This document shows, piece by piece, positions 23,801 to 34,470 of a stretch of 64,000 nt of DNA. The notes below the pieces were generated by a model that did not search any database, had not been told where the DNA came from, and worked only from the letters and a program-made list of their open reading frames with translations. Origin of the DNA: Polytrichum commune (Eukaryota; Streptophyta; Polytrichopsida; Polytrichales; Polytrichaceae); NCBI GenBank assembly GCA_950295325.1, contig OX485805.1, positions 17,843,501 to 17,907,500 on the forward strand. Direction: 5' to 3'. Position numbers and translations under genes: made by a program. How positions within the stretch are numbered: the first letter of the stretch is position 1; each line of letters opens with the position of its first letter.

Positions 23801-26248
23801 AAAGATTTGAGGTGATTTGCATGCAAAATAGTTTCACCTTTTTCACTTCAAATGTTTGCAGCGTAATCTGGACTAAATTGTCTGGAAAGGTGAGAATGTT
23901 AAGATAGGTGTGTATGTGGGCTTGCCAAGTACCATGTTTTAGCAATTTCTTGAGAGATATTATGAGGTCTAAAATGTCAAAACATAACATTTTCTCCTCA
24001 TACATGCAGGTATTTACAACAGCAGCCACAGATGAGCATAAGTCAATTGTGCTGCTTGCATTTGAGACCATAGAGAAGATTGTGCGGGAGTATTTCCCCT
24101 ACATTACTGAGACAGAGACTACTACTTTTACAGACTGTGTAAACTGCCTCATTGCTTTCACCAACAGCAGGTTTAATAAGGATGTGAGCTTGAATGCAAT
24201 TGCTTTCTTGCGATTCTGTGCCCTGAAGCTGGCCGAAGGAGAGCTTGGTGCCTCTGCTCGCATCAAGTCTCTTGCCTCTCCAAAACAGGGGGAGGAGCCT
24301 TCTACCTTCACAGACAAAGATGATCATCTCTACTTCTGGTTCCCATTACTTGCAGGTACTCCCAACTTCTAATCAAAGAATCTATTTGAAAATTTCATTC
24401 AATGCTTGCTTAAATATATTTGAGATTCAAGGGGTAGGCAGTCAGCACTGCTGCAAAACTGCAAATTATAAGCCTGTATTGCTTTTCGAAAAGTAACTGA
24501 AGTATTTCTCTTCATAAGAAATTAAGATCTTTTTGTAGGTACAATTTTGATACTTTATTCGTGTGAACAGGTGAAACACTGTCTTGGATGTTTTTCACAA
24601 AATTGCCCTTGTGGACTTGTGTGTGGAAATTACTAACAGACCTGTTAATTCTTTGCAGGGTTGTCTGAGCTCACCTTTGATTCTCGTCCTGATATTCGCA
24701 AGAGTGCACTTGAGGTGTTGTTTGACACTCTTCGCTCTCATGGAGATAAATTCTCTCCTGGCTTGTGGGAGAAAGTCTTTGATTCAGTTCTCTTTCCCAT
24801 ATTTGACTATGTCCGCGGCGCTATGGAACCTGCAACACTAGGAGATGATGACTCGGAAAAGGAACAAGCAGAAGTAGAGATGGATGCTTGGCTTTATGAA
24901 ACTTGTACACTAGCCCTGCAGCTTGTCGTGGACTTATTTGTAAAATTCTACCCTGTTGTGAACCCTCTCCTGGGAAAGATTTTGTCACTATTGACTGGCT
25001 TCATCAAACGTCCTCACAAAAGCTTAGCAGCTATTGGTGTGGCTGCCTTTGCACGGTTGATGAACAATGCTGGGGATTTGTTCTCAGATGTGAAATGGGA
25101 AGAATTCCTCAGGGGTCTCCAGGATGCTGTAGTCGAATCGCTTCCTGACCTCACCAAACTTGTCACAACTGCAAGAGATGAACAGGCTAATAATCTTTCC
25201 CAGCATTCTGTCTCACCTCATAATGGACTTGAAAGCCAGGATGGAAAAGAGCCCCCAGTCCTACAACAACTTCTTGGAGATATTAAATGTCGCACAGCTG
25301 TGCAGCTCCTGCTTGTCCAGGTCTGAACTCTTTCATGCTTGCAATCTGAAGTTCTTAGGATTTTGCTTTTACGAGATTTGGTCTACTTAATCGTCTCTCA
25401 TATCTTTCCCTTTGTAAATTAAGGCTTCCTTATTTTAGTCACTTGCCTACTAATGAATTTTTTGAAGGAGGTGTATCAAGATATAATACAGTATCTTCAT
25501 GCAGGTTCGTGTTGTCCTTTACTTTCTCCTCGGTGGTATTCAAGTTGCAGAAGGTGTAATTTGGTCTTGACTCAAAGAACAAACCCTAGAGATGTAGCTT
25601 GATGATGCAGTGATGAATGTCTATCAGTCACCTCTGATGTTGCATTTTGTTACCTGACAGGCAATGACAGAATTGTACACCTCACATGGTAGACAGCTTT
25701 CAGCTGCAAATACAAGTCTCTTGTTAGACACACTCCATACAGTGGCAGCTCATGCCCATGAGGTAAATGGTGACCATGCCCTGCGACAGCAACTTCAAGA
25801 GCTTCAGCTATTGCCAGATCCACCATTGTTACGTGTGGAGAGCGAAGCTTACCAGGCATATCTCACTATACTGCAACAATTGGCTGTGGATAACCCCTTG
25901 ACTGCTAAGGATGTGGACGTCGAAAGACGACTCGTTGAGCTTTGTGAAGAAGTTTTGCGCCTGTATATTTCCACCTCGACCGCGACCGCGGTGTCCATCA
26001 AGAAACCGCGCTGGGTGGTTCCTCTTGGATCTGCGCGAAGGCGGGAATTAGTAGCACGTGCCCCACTGGTGGTTGCAACTCTCCAAGTAGTCAGTGGTCT
26101 CAAGGATGCTTCATTTCAACAGTACTTGATTCGATTCTTCCCCTTGCTTGCAGGGTTGGTGAGTTGTGAACATGGATCTGGAGAAGTGCAATTGGCATTG
26201 AGTGACATGTTTAGCAACTGGATTGGTCCCATTCTCTTACAAGCATAA
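17437..26248 (+). CDS. BIG: BIG-type ARF guanine-nucleotide exchange factor (Sec7 domain), 12 exons, complete
   Basis: Large ARF-GEF of the BIG/Sec7p family. It is predicted to catalyse GDP-GTP exchange on ARF GTPases at the Golgi/trans-Golgi network and so drive coat recruitment for secretion and recycling. Exons: 17437-17820, 18184-18977, 19525-19842, 20001-20361, 20468-20890, 21335-21627, 22024-22297, 22511-23016, 23394-23715, 24010-24355, 24659-25320, 25661-26248. All introns are GT-AG and phases agree throughout, giving 1756 aa. Arabidopsis relatives are about 1750-1790 aa. Domain order: DCB (N-terminal ~220 aa), HUS with the box NYDCD at 486-490, Sec7 at ~615-800 with the catalytic finger in FRLPGEAQ (Glu709), then HDS regions including the DUF1981 segment near 1156-1190. 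The start is the first ATG in a good context (AGCCATGGC) and the N-terminus aligns with plant BIGs. No premature stop or frameshift is seen. The assignment to the BIG1-4 clade rather than BIG5 is from remembered similarity. Confidence 0.95.
18184..18977 (+). CDS. BIG: BIG exon 2 (end of DCB, linker, start of HUS)
   Basis: Residues 129-392 plus two bases of codon 393. Begins [19 protein letters not shown] after the acceptor CAG at 18181-18183. Includes [20 protein letters not shown] and [16 protein letters not shown], both typical of plant BIGs, separated by a poorly conserved Ser-rich stretch and followed by an Asp-rich linker. Donor AG/GTACT at 18978. Confidence 0.93.
19525..19842 (+). CDS. 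BIG: BIG exon 3 (HUS domain)
   Basis: Residues 394-498 with split codons at both ends. Contains [20 protein letters not shown] and [20 protein letters not shown], and ends with the HUS box NYDCD (codons at 19802-19816). The HUS box is needed for DCB-HUS interaction in large ARF-GEFs. Donor GTAAGA. Confidence 0.94.
20001..20361 (+). CDS. BIG: BIG exon 4 (HUS end and variable linker to Sec7)
   Basis: Completes Arg499 and codes for 500-619. [15 protein letters not shown] and the [20 protein letters not shown] segment are conserved. The following ~70 residues (acidic, Ser/Glu-rich) are the variable linker. [12 protein letters not shown] leads into the Sec7 domain. Ends in phase 0. Confidence 0.93.
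20468..20890 (+). CDS. BIG: BIG exon 5 (Sec7 catalytic core)
   Basis: Residues 620-760. Begins [20 protein letters not shown]. The glutamic finger is Glu709 (GAG at 20735-20737) in [17 protein letters not shown]. The second Sec7 signature [20 protein letters not shown] follows. Tyr743, Ser744 and Asp751 sit at positions linked to brefeldin A sensitivity. Confidence 0.96.
21335..21627 (+). CDS. BIG: BIG exon 6 (Sec7 C-terminal helices)
   Basis: Residues 761-857 plus two bases. The first codon is Met761, the fourth brefeldin A-linked position. Continues [15 protein letters not shown] and [13 protein letters not shown]. Donor GTATGT gives a split Glu codon, so the mature junction reads [11 protein letters not shown]. 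Confidence 0.94.
22024..22297 (+). CDS. BIG: BIG exon 7 (HDS1 region)
   Basis: Residues 859-949. [31 protein letters not shown] and [19 protein letters not shown] match the region just after Sec7 in plant BIGs. Ends in phase 0 before GTACTT. Confidence 0.94.
22511..23016 (+). CDS. BIG: BIG exon 8 (HDS1/HDS2 region)
   Basis: Residues 950-1117 plus two bases. [20 protein letters not shown] and [13 protein letters not shown] are near-invariant in the family. [20 protein letters not shown] and [13 protein letters not shown] close the exon. Donor GTAAGT. Confidence 0.94.
23394..23715 (+). CDS. BIG: BIG exon 9 (DUF1981, Sec7-associated domain)
   Basis: Residues 1119-1225. [20 protein letters not shown] and [16 protein letters not shown] are the diagnostic DUF1981 segment. 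[20 protein letters not shown] and SGWKIMFM follow. Ends in phase 0. Confidence 0.94.
24010..24355 (+). CDS. BIG: BIG exon 10 (HDS3 region)
   Basis: Residues 1226-1340 plus one base. Contains [20 protein letters not shown] and ends [11 protein letters not shown] across the junction. The acceptor follows ACATGCAG. Confidence 0.93.
24659..25320 (+). CDS. BIG: BIG exon 11 (HDS3/HDS4 region)
   Basis: Residues 1342-1561. [40 protein letters not shown] and [20 protein letters not shown] are family features. The last ~60 residues are poorly conserved, as in other BIGs. Phase 0 donor GTCTGA, a weak consensus. Confidence 0.92.
25661..26248 (+). CDS. BIG: BIG exon 12 (C-terminus and stop)
   Basis: Residues 1562-1756 and TAA at 26246-26248. 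[16 protein letters not shown] and [17 protein letters not shown] match the conserved C-terminus. A Gln/Leu-rich stretch near the start of the exon is more divergent. Confidence 0.92.
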   Translation, partial: AMTELYTSHGRQLSAANTSLLLDTLHTVAAHAHEVNGDHALRQQLQELQLLPDPPLLRVESEAYQAYLTILQQLAVDNPLTAKDVDVERRLVELCEEVLRLYISTSTATAVSIKKPRWVVPLGSARRRELVARAPLVVATLQVVSGLKDASFQQYLIRFFPLLAGLVSCEHGSGEVQLALSDMFSNWIGPILLQA

Positions 26249-26515
26249 GGACGTGCAGGTAACAATAATCTCAAATTGTCATCACAGGTATCCATAATTG
26301 CAGTGATCCAAGTGAAATTGTAGATTCTTTGAAAAATTCTAGCTTCCATTATTTTATTCATATTGTTAGGTAGGCCTAGACTATTGCAACTGTACCTGTA
26401 GGTTTCTTCAGTTGAGCCACCATCGAGGTACCATTCCAGTTTTGTTAGTTACTAATATCTAATTTTTTGTCTCGCTGGAGATGCACCAGTAAGGCTACTT
26501 GAATATTGTCTTCTC

Positions 26516-26552
<37 letters not shown>

Positions 26553-26560
26553 GCATTCCA
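26249..26560 (+). other. Probable 3' untranslated region of BIG with a (TA)n microsatellite
   Basis: Lies directly after the BIG stop. It is T-rich, as plant 3' UTRs often are, but no strong AATAAA signal lets the poly(A) site be placed. A (TA)n tract lies at about 26526-26552. Confidence 0.35.
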
Positions 26561-27714
26561 TTCACATCATTACCCATATGCACTAAGTTGTTTAAGTGGT
26601 TACTGGTCTGCTCTGGACACCTATCTTTGAGTTTAACCCCTAAATGCGTAAGATGCATGATAATATGAGCAGGTTAGCCAGAGGAACACTCAAATGTTGA
26701 AGACAACAACCATCTTCAAAGAGTTCACATTGTGCACTCCACTGTTTATGGTATGTAGTGTCACATACACTATTTGTGAAGGGCCTAAACTAGATGCCTA
26801 GAAGTCTCCAAATGTCAGGCCTACTAATTGCCAATATGATTCCCTTCGTCAACATAAGTAACACCTTCAAGTGACATATCTACCTTATGGCATTTAGAGT
26901 AGCACATTGGGATATGTTAGTCTTGCATTTTAGTATGGAAGGGGAAAATGTTTTTGAGTGCACTAATGGCAAGTGTCATTTGTGTACAGTGTAGTCAACT
27001 TGTAGATCATTGTGTAACATAGGTATGCACCTCATGATATTATTGAACATACTCATGCCAAGATGTTAGTAAGCACACTTGAATGTCAAGTGTCATAAGT
27101 TGACACGTATGGTGAAGTTGTGGACCATCAATGTAACCTAACGTACGACTCGAAAAAGGGTAAGTGACACTATTCCGCATGTGGAACTATATGCCATAAA
27201 CAGTGTGGTGCATTCACAAATTTAAATTATGAGTGGACGGTGGATACTTCACTTTTGTCATGACCTGAATCTGGAGTTTTCGTTCCTGTTGTGAAGTGTT
27301 TTTGGCATGATTAAGGGAACCCAACAAACCATGTGACACGATTATGATAATGGTCTTACCTGTCAACGATCTGTTATGAATGTTATTTATGTGTACTTGC
27401 AATTGTGATGACTTGAATTGTGGTCCAATTTATTTAAGTTCTTCATCCAGTACCTACAAAACTTCCCTGCATGGTTTATGATGCTTTGTTGTTTCCACTA
27501 TGAAACATGAATAATTCTTCCTCCCTTCCTCCAAATTCCTCCTCTCTTTTAAGTCCTTCCCACCTTGGGTAATCCCTCATGAGTATACACTTGTGAGGCA
27601 TTCATATTTTGTAGTGTTGCATGTGCAACTTAGTATGCATAGTGGGATGATGTTGTCTTGTTGGCAACGATCGGGGATGTTTTTGGGCACAATCATTTGA
27701 GATTCTAGTGTTTG
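26561..27714. other. AT-rich intergenic DNA
   Basis: No coding region or RNA is recognised. Confidence 0.4.
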
Positions 27715-27895
27715 CAAGTCCAACCAGTTACATGTTGACTTCCTTCGGTTTTCCTATATTAATTTGAGATATATTCCATAAATTCCTCTAAAATGATCGG
27801 TAATTCTCTTGCAGTCTTGAACTTCAACCAGTTATTTCTCAAACTCAACCGGTTCATTTGTAACTAACTGTCAGTTCTCCCCAATCATTGCTTGT
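27715..27895. repeat. Dispersed repeat with ACCGGTT motifs, copy 2 (inverted relative to 14.3 kb)
   Basis: Reverse-complement match to 14276-14480 along most of its length, with scattered substitutions. The two copies flank the BIG locus in opposite orientation, about 13.2 kb apart. Confidence 0.6.
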
Positions 27896-28126
27896 TGGGT
27901 CCAAGATCGCATACATGTGATTCAAGAAATGAATAGCTTGATGTGGAAGAAGCAAAAAACCCAAAAGCAAACGTTGGGCTATCTGATGTGAATTTAAGCC
28001 TATTGGTCCTCCCCTACTCAAGAGTTCCCTCGGTGCAAGGTGGGGTATACTATCTACCTTGCGGTGGGTGGACTCTTGTTTGCAAAAGTTAAGTTAATTT
28101 AGTATCCATTTACTACATGTGGGGGA

Positions 28127-28355
28127 GTATGGGTTGTGTTTATTGTCAAGTTTTCTCTTATTAAGTACGAGGTATGTGAGATATTTGATGACTATTTGGT
28201 GGATTTCTTTTTTTTGATTAGTAATGTGGGGATATCTAGATTTTCGAGGAGTTCTATACTTCTTGTATGCGTGGCTCCCCTTACTCTTGCAGTGATAACT
28301 ATGAGGGGGGTTGCCTTTCTAGGCATGTGCTCATATTATGTCTATTTGGTATGCG
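28127..28355 (-). pseudogene. LINE fragment D, extreme C-terminus
   Basis: The minus strand reads IKYLTYLVLNKRKLDNK near 28130-28185, almost the same as fragment A (IKYLTYLVLNKRKLENK). Nucleotide similarity to 2880-3110 continues to about 28355. The upstream part of the same open reading frame resumes at about 29935, so this is the severed end of the element described there. Confidence 0.6.
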
Positions 28356-29934
28356 ACAATGGAATTGGAGCTCTTAATTCCCCTTCAAGAGGGCCGGGGA
28401 TTTCTGACACTCATGTATTAAATTTTTCATTAGTGAGAGTTCATTCACCTTTGTGGAGGAGATGAACCACTTTAGACACTACCTTACGTTGTGGGCTTCT
28501 TATCTCAAGGGTTTCAAAAATACCAAGTTCTAGTAGTTCTAAATAATCCTAGTCTAATCTAATACTTAAGGCAATAATACAAAGGGGGTTAGACATAAAA
28601 AAAATTGCCTCATATAAAAGCAAGTGAGTGCATCATGCGGTGCCAACCTATCATTACTAGTCTAGTTATTTTTAAAAGAAATTTTTGAACCCAACCGAAA
28701 ATTGTTATCCCGTCCAACTTCGAAAAGAAAAAAACATTGCCCTTGCATTCTTGAAGGCCGCTTGACTACAAATCCCATGTTGAGTGCACTTCACCTTCAA
28801 GGTCTAAAATCCAATATATATGTGCACTTCCAATTAATAAATAAACAATTGATTGGGATTTCATTCCAAAAGTGAAACCATCAATGAAGCACAAAATCAA
28901 TGAAGCATTTAACTTGGAGGTCTTTAACATTACAAAATCCTCATCAACATTGAGGTTCTAATTTTGTGACTTATCATTTAAAATTATCTTTATTATTCTA
29001 ATGATAGATTAGTGCAAGTGTTCATAAGATGACCAAAATGAATCAATGAAGATAGAATACAAAATATATAACAAAATATTATATAAATATCATTTTTTAA
29101 AAGTAATATAATATGAGGTATAAATAGATGGTATGTTATTTGGAATTAGACTTGTAGGACAACGTTATGGATGGGGTATACTCAAAAAATCATAAGTTTA
29201 TGACTATAGCCTATCTGAATTATTGTAATATTTTATCCTCGTCATATATTGTATTATCTTTAAAATCGCATTGTGTGTATTAATTATTTTCAAATAAATT
29301 TAATTATATAATATGCTTAATAATATTTAATTGGTCTCTTGAGTTTAGCAATTTACCATAAGGTTATATATATTATTTTGACATATTACAAAATTTGAGC
29401 AATCACACCTGTGCAAAATAAATGAATTATGAACAAACAAAAAATGCCTATTACAACATGTCATAACTATATGCTGCACTCGTTGATATCTTGCAATATT
29501 TATCAAAATAATCATGTGGAATTCAAAGCAACATCATGGCCTTGGAAACAACTTATGGGAGATTAGAAAATAGGCTTAGAGCATCCAAGGCCACATCATT
29601 GCCCCTTGCCAACTAATTGATATTTATAATATAGCTAATAGTTCACAATAGCTATGAGGAAGAAAATAGGCTTACAAGCCAACTCGGAGGCGTTTCACTA
29701 AAATAAGCTCCATCTCAACTTCTTGATGGACTCATCCGATTTTTGTTACCGGATGACTTTACTTGAGTGCTACAAATCCCCAGCCCTTCAAGATGCAACT
29801 GTACTCTAGAGAAGCAACCAATTTTCCCAAATGCAATTCTAGCACGCACTTCTTGCCTTCTCCATGTTTTGCAGCTATATATTAACAAGAATCCAACAAC
29901 CATACTTTGTCTTAGGGTTGTACTTGTCTTCTTT
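28356..29934. other. ~1.58-kb segment interrupting LINE D, identity unknown
   Basis: The LINE similarity stops near 28355 and resumes near 29935, so this DNA appears to be an insertion. It is AT-rich and has no recognised coding sequence. The LINE is similar on both sides around TTGGTATG (left) and TTTGTATG (right), a possible imperfect target duplication. No terminal inverted repeat was seen. Confidence 0.4.
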
Positions 29935-30247
29935 TGTTTGTATGGCTCAATCAAGGAATCTACCACGAGTGAAGGTGAATTCAATGATTTGGATGGTTAG
30001 GTCCAATGTACGTAGAAGCGGGTCATTTTGTTCATATGTGACACCTTGTATGTATTTGATGTCTGGTTTTAATTTTTTTGTGAGGCATTCATATTTTGTA
30101 GTGTTGTATGAGCAACTTAGTATGCATAGTGAGATGATGTTATCTTGTTGGTTTCCATATTGTTGGTTACCGATATTAATGGGTGTGAGGTGTTTGGTGG
30201 GTAGGAATATCGTGTCTTGCGATTCTTAGGCCTTTGAGAAATTTAAT

Positions 30248-30251
<4 letters not shown>

Positions 30252-30278
<27 letters not shown>
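30252..30278. repeat. (GA)n microsatellite
   Basis: About thirteen GA dinucleotides within the LINE relic. Unlike the two other GA tracts, its flanks are unrelated to them. Confidence 0.8.
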
Positions 30279-30279
<1 letters not shown>

Positions 30280-31750
30280 CTTTATTGTTATTTTGGTTTA
30301 AAGTGTAGTTGGGATTGGTATGCGTGCATGGCCATGAGGGGATATTTTTTTATGGTTGCGCATATAATGGGCGATTCGAAACTTAAGGAGTTGTGTGGTT
30401 TGTGCATTTGTAGTTTGTCGTCTTTTCTGTGAGTAGTAAGAAAGTCTACGGTGAATTTCATTGCCAAAGAGCTATTTTTCTGTGTATGTGAATTTTGTGG
30501 CTCTTTCTTTTGTAAGCCTATTGTGTTTTGCTTTTATGAATGTATGTAGGTTCCTTATTATACATGTTAGGTTTGGTTGATCTATATGCTATGATGTAGG
30601 CTATGTGCATGCATGGTAAAGGTGTTGTGGTGGCGTCAATTGTTATTGAGTATGTCATGTTGTTTTCTTTACTACTTGCGTGAGCTCTGACTTTTTGGAT
30701 TGTCATTTTGTGTCGGAAGTACCTTATGTGTTGAGCTATGGATGTTATTAGTAGTTTGACCGGATGATTATCTAATGTGGGTTGTTGATGAGGTAGATGC
30801 TATTGAGGCTATCCGTAAAGACATGCACATCATTATTAAAAAAATTGTGTGTTGGCAGCTGCTAACTAAATAGTGTAAAGTTTTGCTTTAAGAATGTTTT
30901 GTAATCTTGGGAGTCATTATGATATTTATATGTTGTTGAGTTGGTAATATATTTTGTATACCACCAGGTTTCCATTTCTATTGTGTAAATACGCTTGGGG
31001 TATAGCACTCGGTTGGTATTTGGTGGGTTTATGTTGGATGTAGTATGGCTAGTGGTAAAGGTGTTTCATGAAAATTTGTCCATTTGTTTGATTTGTTAAG
31101 TTTGTATGACTAAATGGTAAGTTTGGAATTATGTGTGGGTATGTGTAGGTTATGAGCTTCTTAGATGATTTGTTGGGAGTTGTGGGGTGAAGGTATAGTG
31201 TGTGGGTGGGGAGTCTTGGCTATGTATGACACAATTATTGTTAGTGAGGATTCTAGTTGGTTGTAGTCGGAGGGCGTTTAGGGTGCGGAGGGCTTGGTTG
31301 AGTTGTTTACCTTTGCATGTTAGGTAATCTGGAAGTATAGATATGGTGTTGATGCCAAAGTCCTTGATATTGAGGTGTGAGTATTTTGGTAGTAATTCTT
31401 AAGATTTTGCATATATTGTTTGTGAGATTATTTAAAATTATGTCTATTTTCTTTGTGTTTAGTTTAGAGAAGGGTACTCTATTGTATGCAAATGTGAATT
31501 TGGTTTTATGACAACAATGAGGATTTTTATTGTTTTCCATCTAGTGTAGCAGGGAAGGCTAAGAGAAGTTTTAATTTGTTCTTTTGCTTGATTTATGGTT
31601 ACGTGTTTTTGTATGTTCCTTTTTGGTGAAGGAACAAGTTGTACACCAAGTATGTATATGGTACATATTGATTAAGTATGGGGAATTATTATTCTTTGAA
31701 TGTGATTCTATGTGCTTGTATGAATGCTTTGAAGATGGTTTAAGTTTAGC

Positions 31751-32100
31751 CTCGGGGGGGGGGGGGGGTAGTCATTGGTTGGAGTAGCAATATACGTGCG
31801 AACAAGTGATAGGGTATTTTCAAAACATGGGAGCAAAAAATTATAAACGGACTTAAGAGTAATACAGGGTATCAAAAATGGCACTGGACATGTTTAAAGT
31901 ACTATAGGGTATGGAATAATAAGTAATTTGGAATTATAAGTAATGCAAGCCATTTTTCTATCAACCCAAAGTAGAAAATTACATAATGATAGCATGTGAA
32001 AAAAAAATTGAAAGTAATACCCCCCTATAAAATAGTGGTTGTTCGCACCTATATCCTTAATTTTTTAACGCACTGCCCCCCCCCCCCCCCCCCCCCCGAG
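31751..32100. mobile_element. 350-bp non-autonomous transposon with poly-G/poly-C ends
   Basis: Both ends read CTCGGGGG inward: 15 G at 31754-31768 on the left, 22 C at 32076-32097 then GAG on the right. Subterminal similarity includes GTGCGAACAA on the left and its complement TTGTTCGCAC region on the right. The element is flanked by an exact 8-bp direct repeat, AGTTTAGC, at 31743-31750 and 32101-32108. An 8-bp duplication fits hAT-type elements. There is no coding sequence. It sits inside the LINE relic, so it inserted after that element. Confidence 0.75.
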
Positions 32101-33010
32101 AGTTTAGCTTTGTTTGGGCTTCTTCTAATTGGACATTCCGCCATGTTTAGATTCATGTGTGCCAATTCTACAAAGTTTTAGAGTTGTTGATTTCGGGTTG
32201 GAGGTCATTTATGTTATTTGTGAGGATGGCCAGATCCTCTATGTGTGCCATGGCAGTGCATGTGCTCTTGGAGGTGTTGAAGCAACAACCAAATGAGCCA
32301 ACTTCTAGCCACCTTAGTAGAGGTTTGAGGACTTATTGTGTCTCCTTGAAACATAATTCTACACAGATTTATTGGTGGAGTGGTGCTAAAATAGCTTCCA
32401 TGGAAAAATGTCGTGGAACCTAAATAGATGTTTCCCATTAATTCGATTGCATCAATTAGAAAGTTGAGGTATTCTATGATTGTCAGGTGTTGAGTGTGGT
32501 CTATCAATTTAAAGTCATCACGGAATTCTATGTAGGTGATGGATGTGTCTTGTGATGTGTCTGTATTTGCATCTTCTAGGGCAACAATTATCTTTCTTAT
32601 TTGATGGGCATTGTCTCTTTGTGGGCGGAATGCTTCTTGGCTATAGTGTAGTTCATTATGTCGTTATTGTTATTATGTTAGATGGTTAGTAAGGAGGTGA
32701 GAGTGCTTGTATACAATTTGTACATAGTGTTAGCTATGGCCATTGGTCTAGAGTTTGAGATTATAGCAAGTCCTCCTTTTTTGTACTGTAAGATGGGTTT
32801 AGTGTTTCGAGATTAGTGATATTTGTTTGTGTTTGTACCATTACTAGAAGAATTGGAAGACTTGTTTGTGGAATGTGGTCAAGAGAGTTTTTAAGATTTC
32901 ATTTGGGATATTATATGAGGACGGTGTTTTTCCTTTGACTTTGTTTTTCAGGCTTAGGTTGAAGAATTCTTTAGTGAATTAAGATGCTATGTTATGATTC
33001 TTTTGACCTC

Positions 33011-34470
33011 TTTTTCCAAGGTTTGAGTTGATTGTGTGGTGCCAAGGGTATTTTCAGATGGCGCATGAGCATTGAGGTGGGTGGTCAGTGGGATCATCAC
33101 AAATAGGTGCATGTCTTTGGGAGGATGTTTGTTGGTTGCGGTATATTGTGTGGGAAATATCTTGTGGGTTTGTGAGTATGTTGCCTAGTCATCCTTTATA
33201 CATCTATTGTAGCTTGGTTGTTGTCTTTGAAGATTCTTGTGTGTATAATTCTTGGTTTTGTGTCGAGTATAGATCTATTTGTTGATGGTTTTGTAATGAT
33301 TTTCAAAAATCTCCAAAACTTTGAAATTTGTACTCTTGGATTCAAGGGTACAAATATCAACAAAATTATGTGATATGTACAAAAATTTGTGTAACTTTCA
33401 GTTTTTGCTTACAATTTTTTTTAATTTTTTTACAAATGTTTACAAATGGCCTTTGATTTATTTCCAAATGCTTTTGAAGTGCTCTTGACAAATCTCCAAG
33501 AAAATGAAATTTGTATCCATAGTGCCAAAGGGTGCTCAAAATGTTAAATTTTCTAATAATTTGCATAAGGACATTGACTATTATTTTTCCAGGCAACATC
33601 TAGGTTAAATGTTGGGTACCACCTACAAAACAAAACAATGTGTATGCATCAATTTTGATGTTGACCTTGACATATTTAGGGGTTCAATCATTTCGTTCCA
33701 ATGAGTATCAAAATGATGGATTGCTTGTATCATGGTCTTTAAATACTGCTCTCTTTAAAGTTTGAGCATTTGAAAGATGTGACCATGGCCAACATTTGAA
33801 GTATAAACCACAATCTCATGTTTTGAGTGCGATAGCAAATAAAATACAGTGTGGATGGTTGATTGACAAATTTATGAATTAATGTTTACATTTTAGTCAT
33901 AGAGGATCTGATTTTTAATTTTTAATTTAAAAGTTTTTTTTAGGTGTATGTCAACATCAACAAGATCATCCAACAACACATACAATTATTGTTGCAATTC
34001 CAACACAAAAACCTTGCAAGGGGATTAGACATACACAATATAATGGAGGATGTTGAAACATAATACCATGCCACTCTATATTGGTGGTTATGTTCTAGTG
34101 CGGCCACAAATGAAAGCTTCCACAATCTTTCAAACAATTGAGGTTGTGGCTTTTCTATTGCGAACAGTGAATTGGTCACATGCTATTGGTAGGTTCTTAA
34201 TGAGGACAACTAATATGTGTTGTGGTATACATATGCGATAAGGGAGTATTATGTGCACGAACTTGATTTGAATCCACCCAATTATTATACATTACACCAT
34301 TCTTGGTCAATTTTATTGATCTTATCATTACTAAGACAATGTATGACATGCAAATTCATTGCACGCTCTAGTTGTTGCGAACTTTGATTTTTGGCCAATA
34401 AATGTTGTTATTCCGGAATATATGTGCTAGCATCTAGCAACCCAACACAACATACACAAAGTACATACAC
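33011..34470. other. AT-rich intergenic DNA
   Basis: No gene is recognised. It separates the LINE relic from the compound element that begins at 34471. Confidence 0.4.

Larger units (their letters stand above)
29935..33010 (-). pseudogene. LINE fragment D, reverse transcriptase relic
   Basis: Minus-strand reading from 33010 downwards gives, across many stops and frameshifts, typical non-LTR RT landmarks in order: SLKNKVKGKTPSSYNIPNEI (~32900-32970), SRPMAIANTMYKLYTS (~32710-32760; usual RPIAL.N), HYSQEAFRPQRDNA (~32610-32660), YIEFRDDFKLIDH (~32500-32540; usual D.S.AFD), QGDTISP (~32330-32350), HIEDLAILTN in place of the YADD box (~32215-32245), ILGVQLVPSPK (~31620-31660), FAYNRVPFSK (~31450-31480) and IIEFTFTRGRF (~29960-29995). 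It is non-functional. A 350-bp element (31751-32100) is inserted in it, and the last part is displaced to 28127-28355. It is the longest member of the LINE family seen here. Confidence 0.75.

Noticed and set aside
25500-25560. Possible extra BIG exon after an AG at about 25504
   Set aside because: The phase-0 join 25320/25661 already gives continuous conserved sequence (QLLLVQAMTELY, as in plant BIGs); the extra segment has no homology and its frame soon meets a stop.
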